This document shows, piece by piece, positions 42,775 to 52,000 of a stretch of DNA of 64,000 bases; position 1 is the first letter of the stretch, and the number at the start of each line of letters is the position of its first letter. Position numbers and translations under genes: made by a program. The notes below the pieces were generated by a model. That model made no database searches, had not been told where the DNA came from, and was given only the letters and a program-made list of their open reading frames with translations. Origin of the DNA: Dermatemys mawii. Lineage: Eukaryota; Chordata; Testudines; Dermatemydidae. The DNA is taken from the NCBI GenBank assembly GCA_007922305.1, contig ML677373.1, forward strand, positions 13,231,289 through 13,295,288, in the 5' to 3' direction.

Positions 42775-43045
42775 ATACAGGGTGCGTCTACACTGCTAAC
42801 TCCACTGCGGCAGCGACCCTCAGAAGGGGGTCTACAGACTTGGCTTGTGGGGCTTGTGCTATGACACTAAAAATAGCCACTTAGAAGTTCCAACTTGGAC
42901 TCTGAAGGGGATGCGCCTCCGCGCAAACTCCAACCTGAGCAGGAACGTCTACACAACATAGTGTGAGTGCCGCGAGCCTGAGTCTGTAGACCTGGGCTCT
43001 GAGACTCGCTGCCACGGGTGTGTATTTGCTGTGTAGACAGGCCCG
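42775..43045. mobile_element. Non-autonomous DNA transposon with GTCTACAC inverted ends
   Basis: The left end GGGTGCGTCTACACTGCTAA and right end GCTGTGTAGACAGGCCCGCA are inverted counterparts. The interior is GC-rich and noncoding. The 5' boundary is approximate. Confidence 0.7.
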
Positions 43046-44111
43046 CAAGGTGCTAGTATTTGTATCTCCGTGTTACGTCTCCAGAACTCCTGATCAGCTA
43101 GGCCCTATTAGCTCAACCATAACCTTCTCAAACAAGTTTCCTCTTCCCCATGCACATGCATCATTTTTTGCTCCAGTTTTTTTTGCAAACAAGGGAGAAA
43201 GTTAGAGAGCTTCTTTTCATTTGAAAGGAAAAGATCTCTGGTGTGTTCCTTTGGGTGAGATTCCTGGTGCAAACTGAAATGGAAGTAATAATTAACTTTA
43301 TTGGTGCTTAATTTATACAGCTGTAATTTCTCCTGACATTTCTTGTTGACATAAGGCTTAGTAAAAGTATTTGAGAGGCAAAGTCCATGCTCACTTGACC
43401 TGTCTCACTTGTAACTTCCAGACTAGTTGCAGTAATTGTGATCTGTACCCATGGGGATGTAAGTGTTAGGGGCTCTTTGGAGAGGCATTTCCGAGTGCTA
43501 TTAGCTCTCTCTGGCCCTGATTGTGGCTTGTAGGGAGTTTGTTTTTATACAAGGCTGCAGCTCTGAGAATCCAAGCTCTGAACCTAGCCAAACCCTTCTT
43601 TCGACTGATTTATGTTGGATGGGAGCAGTAAAGGCAGTGGTATTTGCACTTTAATCCACCAGCCGTGGTTAAGTGACATGGAGGATTTTGATAGCAAAAC
43701 AAGATGGATTGATTGTAAAATTGGGACCTGCCCTTAAATCTTTATATAGTCTTTGTACTTGGGAAGGCCTGGATCCAAAGCCTGAGCAAAGAATAGGGCT
43801 CTTTCTAGTGACTTCAGTGGGCTTTAGATCAGGCTCTGTGAGCAAAGTTGTGAAACAAGGACGGCACCAGCAAAACATGACTGTTCAAATTATCTTTATT
43901 TCTATTCACTGAGCTCAGTGCTTGAGGCCCTCGGTCCCGAGGCCAACCACTAGTCTCTGTGTGTCCTGGTTCCCCACTGAAGCGTCTTTGGTTAACCAAA
44001 CACGTGATGTTTCTCATCAGACATGGTGCTGTGCATTTTTACTCCCTGATTTGAACATAGGTTAACTCACATTGCTATGTCCTGTACAGACTTTGGAAAG
44101 CACAAAAAGGG

Positions 44112-44287
44112 GTTATACAGTTCAGATTAGACGACCACCACGGTCCCTTATGGCCTTGAAATCTATGAAAGTCCTAAAATAAGCTACTAATAAATTTATT
44201 AGAATTTATTAGTAGCTTATTTTAGGACTTTCATAGATTTCAAGGCCATAGGGGACTGTTATGGTCGTCTAGTCTGATCTGTATAAC
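44112..44287. repeat. Near-perfect palindrome, 85-bp arms, 6-bp loop
   Basis: The arms 44112-44196 and 44203-44287 are reverse complements. The inner 48 bp are perfect by eye; the outer part has about seven mismatches. The outer part of each arm is the CR1/SINE 3' tail (GTCGTCTAGTCTGATCTG...TCATAGATTTCAAGGCC), so the structure is two repeat tails facing each other, joined by the same inner flank copied in inverted orientation. Confidence 0.93.
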
Positions 44288-44703
44288 ACGGATCAGGGAA
44301 CTTTCCCTTAGCTAGGCTTTTAAAGCTGCATTCAATGTGTGACCCTCACTAGCGTAAAAGGAAGCTGATTCCTTTTCATGAGAGAACAACACACTCAACG
44401 AAAAGCAGGAACAAGGAATGTCAAGTTTAAGCTAAGTAGGAATTATAACGCTTCTCAAGCACTTTTCACCGGCGGCGCTCGAAATACCTGTCAGAACATT
44501 TGCTGAGCCCAGCTAAATGGGGTAAGTGGTTTCATTTCCATTCTACAGATGAGGCCAGAGAGGCGCAGGGCTGTTTATGGCCTGATATCCAGAGATCCTG
44601 AGTGCCCATAGCTTCCTTTGACTTCAAATAGAATTGTTGGGTTCTCAGCATTTCTCCAAATTGATTCCAGAGGCCCAGATCCTCCAGGGTATTCAGGCGC
44701 CTT

Positions 44704-44997
44704 AGGCCGTATCTACACTTTAAATGCTACAGCCGCACAGCTTTTGTGCTCCAGCTGTGCTGCTGTAGTACTTCTGCATAGACACTCCTACAGTGATGGG
44801 AGGGGTTCTCCAGTTGCTGTAATTAATCTTCCTCCCTGAGAGGTGGTAGCTAGGTCAACGGAAGAGCTTTCATCCGCCTAATGCAGTCTACACCGGGGTT
44901 ATCTCGGCTTAACTATGTCTCTCAGCAGTGCGAAAAATCCCCCGAGAGATGTAGCTATTCGGCTGTACATTTTCTGAGTAGACCAGCCCTAAATCTC
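44704..44997. mobile_element. Non-autonomous DNA transposon with TCTACACT inverted ends
   Basis: The left end TTAGGCCGTATCTACACTTT pairs with the right end TGAGTAGACCAGCCCTAAAT (reverse complement ATTTAGGGCTGGTCTACTCA). No coding capacity. It lies 16 bp from the next element of the same general type. Confidence 0.72.
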
Positions 44998-45012
44998 ATT
45001 GAATTCAATGAG

Positions 45013-45300
45013 AGTGAGGCCAAGTCTACACTGAAAAGTTAGGTGGACCCAGCTACATCACTTGGAGGTGGTTTTCTCACTCCCTTGAGTGGCAAAGTTA
45101 AATCGACCTAACTCCCAGGTAGGCAGCGGTAGGCTGGCAGAAGAATTCTGTCAACTTCGCTACAGCCTCTCAGGGAAGTGGACTATGCTGACAGGGAAAC
45201 CCTTCCTGCCAACATAGGTAGCATCTACACTGAAGCACTTCAGCGGCACACACGCAGCTGCGCCACTGTAGCATTTCAAGTGTAGACAAGTCCTTAAAGA
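45013..45300. mobile_element. Non-autonomous DNA transposon with AGTCTACACT inverted ends
   Basis: The left end GAGGCCAAGTCTACACTGAA pairs with the right end TTTCAAGTGTAGACAAGTCC. The interior shares AGGTGGACC / ACTTGGAGG / TCGACC words with known turtle copies. Noncoding. Confidence 0.78.
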
Positions 45301-45917
45301 ACTAAATGTATCCTTGAAGCAGATGCTGAAAGATACATATAGAGTTAGTGTCAGAATCAGGAGTAGAACCCAGATCTGCTCTAACTACTACACCATGCTC
45401 CATAGGTTCTCAGATGAACTTTATACTTCCATACATCCATGGGAAAAGTGGTCATGTTTGTTCAGTTTTGCTTGACCATGGGGCATGTACTTAAGGTATT
45501 TCTGTGGCCTCTTTCTCCGATTGCTGATAGGGCTCCTGCCCTTGATTTCAGAGGTTCTGTGGAGTGCATTTCAGTCTGTGCATCATGAAGCTGCTCTTAT
45601 GTTCAGAGGGTTGAAGGTGGAGCTGGTTAAAGTCTCATTAATTACCATGCAGTGTCCTGAGTGCAGTAACAATATTATACCTATTATTCTGGCCCTAGTT
45701 TGTTTCCATTGAGCAGTAAGGTATTTTACAGACCGGTCTAGGTTGTTTTGTTTTTCTACTGAGAACGTTGAAACCAGCATGTTCAAAACACAAAACAACT
45801 TCCCTTCCATCTGAAACTCCCTGAGAAATAGGGCTCATAGAAGTCAAAATGAAAGTGAGCTGGCAGTATCTGTGCCTTTGTTCCCAGGTCTTCCCCATAC
45901 GGAGGGTTGGACGTGGT

Positions 45918-46088
45918 TCAGGATGACACATAAACCTCCAGGAGCCCCCCGACGGAGTGCATTCTGTAGAACACGCCCAGGGGTAGGCCAAAGTTCACAA
46001 TGGCAAACCAGGTGGAGTAACCATAAAACGACCTCTCCAGTCCATTCTCGAAGGCGGGGTGCATCCCGAACGTGGGTATGATCCACAG
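45918..46088 (-). CDS. OTOP3: OTOP3 coding exon 6 with stop (residues 545-600)
   Basis: It encodes LWIIPTFGMHPAFENGLERS, FYGYSTWFAIVNFGLPLGVF and YRMHSVGGLLEVYVSS, the last membrane span and C-terminus, then TGA. The acceptor is TTCTAG|CTG. The order and spacing are the same as in mammalian OTOP3; only the last three residues differ. Confidence 0.95.
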   Translation of the reverse strand: MWIIPTFGMHPAFENGLERSFYGYSTWFAIVNFGLPLGVFYRMHSVGGLLEVYVSS

Positions 46089-49000
46089 CTAGAAGAGTGG
46101 TTATAAAGAGCAGAAGTCAGAGGAAGTTAGGGTGTCCTATATCAGTGGCTCTCAACCTTTCCAGACCACTGTTCCCCTTTCAGGAGTCTGATTTGGCTTG
46201 CATACCCCCAGGTCTCACCTCACTTAAAGATGGTTTGCTTACAAAATCAGACATAAAAATACCAAAGTGTCCCAGCACACTTTGACTGACAAATTGCTGA
46301 CTTGCTCATGGCTACCACATAATTATAAAATGCATCAATTGGAATATAAATATTGTACTTACATTTCAGTGTATAGTATACAGAGCAGTATGAACAAGCC
46401 ATTGTCTGTGTGAAATTTTAGTTTGTACTAACTTCGCTAGTACTTTTTATGTCACCTGTTGTAGAACTAGGCAGATCACAAGCTGAGTTGATGTACCTCC
46501 TGGAAGACCATTTTGTACCCCCAGGGGTACACATACGCCTGGTTGAGAACCACTGTCCTGTATATATTCAGCATAATCCATGGCACTGGGTAAGCTCAAA
46601 AGCCTATGGTGCTGAACGGACATTGGACTGGCTGAGGCAGTCATTTGGGTATCTCTGATTAACGCAGCAAGTCCTCTCTCTAACAGAAGATATCTCAAAG
46701 GATGTTTCCTTCCCTTATACTACAGCAGTCTCTGTCAAGTAAAACCGTCTCTCTAATAGAACCCCCTCTGGAGACCCAGTAACAACACAGTTGCCCTCAC
46801 AGCTTGCTTCAGCTTTTCTCGCGCAGGTGTGTGTGTGAGAGAGAGAGAGAGAATATAGAACCAAGGTGTTCTCTGGTATACTCATTCTCATTCCAGAGAG
46901 ATACTCACTGTGATGTTGCACAAGACCAGGAAGACTGAGATCTCCTTTAGGGCTTTTCTCTTCCAGTTCAGGCGCTCGAAGGTATGGCTGTAGGCATGTG
47001 AAACCCTCCTGATCTCCTGTCTTATCTCTAATGGGTAAACTCTTCTCAGGTCACCACCTTCATGCTTCTCGCCGCCTTTTGCTTCTGTCTCTTTGTTGCC
47101 AGGGGGTGGCGTGGGCTCCTGGCCAGTTTGTGACATGACTGCCTCTCCACTGGATGGACCCGAGTGCTGCGTGGGGGGCCCAGCAGGTCTGGCAGCAGGA
47201 CCCTCCACCAAAGGCTGCCGGTGAAGCCCCTCAATAATGAAGACGTTTTGCGAGATGTGCTGAATGATGAGGCTGACCGCGTAGGTCAGGATGAGTCTGT
47301 CCAGCAGGTCTCTGGGGTTGGTGGCCACAATGGCGACAATGGAGAAGTAAGAAATGCCAATCTGGCCTAGGGCTGCTCCCATGAGCAGGATCACGTCCAG
47401 GCTCCGGGTTGGGTTTTTCAGAGTATCTACCTCACGCTCCTCCAAGCCATGGATGATGGTCCCGGCCAAGGCACCGACAGTCATTGTCGGTAGAAGCACG
47501 ACGTGGTAGGAGTAATACAGCACGAGGGCCTCCTGGCTAGGCGCTGAGCTGGTAACCTGGATCTGGTAGGTCATGAAGATGCAGATCCCAAGGATCAGTG
47601 CAGATATGCCCAGCAGCAGCCCATAAATGACGCCACGGAGCTTGAACTTGGGCGTGGCATGAATGGCATGGTGGGGAGGAATGCGCCTGCCCACGTTCTT
47701 CCACATGACATACAGCATGGAGCTGCCGACGAGGCAGTATTCCATGTTAAAGGGGTACAGCAAGACGTAGCCCTTCTGGAAGACGAGGCAGGCTGTTGTG
47801 TTTGGACACGAGCATGAACTGGTCTCATTGCCTGTAGTGAGGGAAGAGGCGGGGGAGGGGTCATTTGGGAAGCACGAGTGGCCTGGGAAGCTTTTTTGTC
47901 TATTTCCTGGCTACCTGCAGTGAGGTTCTACATACCTGCCTGCCCTAGAAAGCCTAATGATCTGCATGAAGCCAAGTGAGCCTTTAAGACTGGGGTGGGG
48001 GGTGGTCATAATAATAAAAATACTTTGCCCTTCCCATGCTCTAAGCCCGGTACAAGCCCAAACTGATCAGCCTTGCCAGTCCACCCTGTAAGGGGGGAAA
48101 TAATAGTCTCTCCATTTATACAAGACACAGACAGGTGAAGTCACCTGTCCAAGGCCACACAGCATGTCTTCTCTCCCTGCTCAATCCACTAAACTCTCTT
48201 CACATGCATCTGGGAAGTTAAGACCCCTGGTGAAGGTCTACATCGGCCTGAGAGTTTGAGGTTTCTGCCGTGTCATGATAAATTAGTCATGTAGGGAGCT
48301 GATGGACCTGGAAGGAGAGACTGGATCCAGTCCCCGACCATGACTAGGTATAGACCTTGCCCTGTGTGTAATATGCATTCTCTTTCCTTCTCTACCTAGA
48401 TGTTTCCCCAGGAGAGCTCTTTATTTCCAAAGTTTAATCGCTAAATATCTTTCCATCTTTCAAATCAGCATGTTCCAAACAACCTACAAACTGTAGTACG
48501 GAATCATCCTAAAAATCTAGATCTCTAGGGTCAACCTCAACCTGCAGGTAAGCAAAACTCCCTCTTTCCCCAGAAAAATAGACACTTCTTGTGCTCTAGT
48601 GAAGCCATGCATCCCAGTGGAGACGATCCAGAAAACTGAATGGCTGCAGCCAAGGGCTAGTGCTGACCTCGCAGATTCTCCATCCTACATGTCTACCTGT
48701 GGCTATTAAGAAGCAGTGAAGAATGAGCCATGCCTGGAAAATTTTGCACAAGACCTGTGGGTGAAGATTCGATTTCCCTGTGAGCAGAGTCGTTGGTCAC
48801 CGCTAACAGCCAGAGGAGGAGATCTGTGGCCATGGTCAGCATCAGCCCGCACCTGTAAAAGAGGAAGAGCACTTTTACAATGTGTCACCTGACAGCATCT
48901 CTTACGGTCTTTTGCCCTTAGCGCCTCCTTGCTTCATGGCGCGCATACCTGTATGGTACCACCCGCACTCAACTGGGAACACCCACCCACACGTATGCTT

Positions 49001-52000
49001 GAGCATACACACGTGTATGCACTCTCATGTATTTGCACACATAAGCACACCCACTCCCACAGTCATAGCCATTCCCACTTGCAGTAATTTGCACAGGTTC
49101 TCACGTGCAACTGAACTCTTAAACCAGGGGCAAACTGTGCAACAGGCCCATTGGGGCTTGCAGCTGTCACAGGGACACACGATGGCCAGAAGAAAGCTGG
49201 CTAACCCATGTAGACGTAATGAAAATGGGTGAAGTAAAGTCAAAACCTAGTGCCTCAGCAAGCGCGTGTAGTAGGAAGATTCTTGAGCTTGGGGGTTGGT
49301 TTGTGAAATCTTTCATCCTTTAAAGATGAATTTTCCTGCTCCGTGGAATTGGCAGTAATCCTGCTGGCCCCCAGCACTGGCCTGGCTATCAGCTCCCATG
49401 TGTGTACTGCAGTTTTATATGTCTATTTGCAAGGATTGCACCTCTCCACTCTAATCCACACCCTTCTATTCAGGCTGACTAGGTCATTGTCCTCCACTGA
49501 GGAAATTCAAGTGGACAGGAAACCTGTGGATGCCGCACAGACCAAACAAGAATATGACTCGGAAGCTAAAGCCCATCTGAGGCCCATTTGAAAGAGTGAC
49601 AGATTGATCTGCCTTGAATTAAAATATAAAATCCTTCAGTTTTAAGAAACAAAGATCTTTTAAACTGAAATGCAGATTATAAGGTGCCCATGGGAGGGCT
49701 GCTGAGGAAGGGAAAGTGGAATCAGAAAGGCTGATATGGGAGTGTTCAAAGTAACCTGAAGGGCTATTAAACAAGGCCTCTCCTTCTCTTGTCCTACCTG
49801 GTGAGGTTGTGCTGGACTTGGGTACAGTCCTTACAGTGGTGCCATAAAAGGTACGTCTGAAAGCAACAGAAACAATCAAATGAACCAATTGGTCAACCTG
49901 GCAACAGGGGTGCATGCAGATGTGCAGGAGCGGGAGAGTCTGAGTGGGAACGCTTGTGACTCCATGTATGAATGAGCGCAGGAGTGCTTGTGTGTGTGTG
50001 TGCTTATGCTGCCTTTTTGCATCATCTGCAGGTGGGCAAACATGTATTGTCTAAAGTGCAGCCAGCGGCTTGACTACACTTGCGGTTTGATATGGAAAAT
50101 CATACTCGAGACCAAATAACAAGCTTAGCCATTTAATACCTACTGCTCTGCTCTCTTCAGGAAGCGTCCCTCTGGCAACCCGCAGTTCATCTTACGCAGA
50201 AGGGGTGCTCCAATGCAGGCATGTAAATTGGCCATATTTATAGTCTGGGGGTTGACAAACTAAAAGCACTTCATACATCACCCACGAGTAAAATCCATCA
50301 ACCAGCTTTTGATCTTGTTGTTCTGTATTAACTTTTTCCTGCCTTATCTTTTGTTTTGGATCCCACATTCCAGATGCTAGGAGAGGCCGGGAAGCCACAA
50401 TGCAGCCTGTACTAGGACATACCATTTGTGTATCTTGTCCTTGACAGGTTTCCTATTTGCTAGTGCCAAAAGCAACTTTTAGATTTGCAGAGTATTGTGG
50501 GATGGATGGATAGATAGATAGAAGTGAGCCAAAATACGAATCAGTTTGCAGAAATGCCCAACATACATCCTATTAATACCATGTGCATAATGCCTATTAA
50601 TGTGTGTGTTGTGGGGAACATATCTGGTTACATCTACACTACACACCAGTGCTGGTGGCATGTGGTGCATGTGTAGCTACATGCACAGTGAAAAGCAGGG
50701 ATGTGTCCACACTGTACTAGTGTATAACAACATGCATCAGTGGAAGCTTCTGGCAGTGGGGAAGTAGTGGAAGAAGTGGAATTAGTGGAAGTAGTGGAAG
50801 AGGTAGTGGAAGAAGTAGTGGAAGTGGCAGTAGTAGAAGTAGTAGTGGAAGAAGGCTTCACCCTGCTGCCAGAGCTTTTCATCATAGTAAGGAAAGACTC
50901 TGGTGTGGGGGAAGCAACAGGAAAACCCCCTGGCAGTGGGGAAAGGCTCCAGCAGTAGGGAGGCAGCAGACACTCCGCTGCTAAAAATAGCAGTGTAAAC
51001 AGGGAGGCAGAGTAGGGACCGTGTAGGATTTGTACTCTCATATGTCCCCGCACCCTTCAGGGGTGTCTTTACTTGCCTAAGCCATGCCTCACGGTCTACA
51101 CTGCTGCTTATACCCATGCGAAGGGGGCTTCACAGGTATGCAACATGCCGCCAAAGGAAGCATGCAGCATAGATGTACCATAGGTCTGGCTAACATAACT
51201 GTATACGTGTGTGAATGTGAGGGAACGTGTAATGTATGAATCTAATCCTAAAAAAGAGACTTTTCCTTTAGCTCTGCTAGGCACAGGAGTTTGCTTCTGA
51301 TAGAATCTGGGGAATTTGCATTTATGGTTTTAGGGCCGAGAGATGTGATAGTTTACAGAACCTCTGGTTGCAAAGCACCTCTAAATAATTTAAATGGGCA
51401 ATTGATTTTGCCATTGGGATTTGGCAATTGCAAACAGAGAGAAATTCTGATTTCAAATGGAAAAGGTTCCTGGGGGACACTGGTACAGAGACTCTGTTGA
51501 AGGGTAATATACCAGATTTTCACTTATCTCTGTCTCTTTACCAACTTTGCAGAAGGAAGCAGGGGAATTTCCGCTAAATTCCATGATAGATTTATTGTCT
51601 TTTATCACAGTACTGATTTCATTTTACTTTTATTTGTGCCACATGTATTGGCACCGTATGTGGTTTGGTATTTAAAACAATAACCAATACTAAAAATATC
51701 TTTAACAAGAAACCCCTACCTCTGATCTCTCTCTCCCTCCCTTCCCTGCCTCCTATCTATATGGCAGCATGACTGGATTCCAGAGAAGATGACGTTCCAT
51801 ACCTGAATGCAAATGAAGATGATCTCTATAGTCGGGAATAGGATTTCCAGTTGGGATTTGCAGTGTATGTTGCTGATGATGTATCCAATCCTGAACACCT
51901 TCAGGAGGACGGTGCAGGCTCCAAACAGTGCTAGAGACCCTGTCCAAACAGCAAAACCATCAGCAAACCAAATGAGCAAAGGTCCATACATGGAGTGTGC

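Larger units (their letters stand above)
49857..51802 (-). other. OTOP3 intron 2: DNA-transposon relic containing a minisatellite
   Basis: A GT microsatellite lies at 49990-50002 and a GGAT/AGAT tetranucleotide patch at 50503-50521. An element with ACATCTACACT ends (50631-51182) has a GTGGAAGTA-type minisatellite in its interior. The rest, including 51183-51802, shows nothing that I recognise. Confidence 0.6.

Noticed and set aside
50634..51053. Open frame with a long Thr/Ser run on the - strand
   Set aside because: It is translated minisatellite (GTGGAAGTA units) inside a transposon relic.
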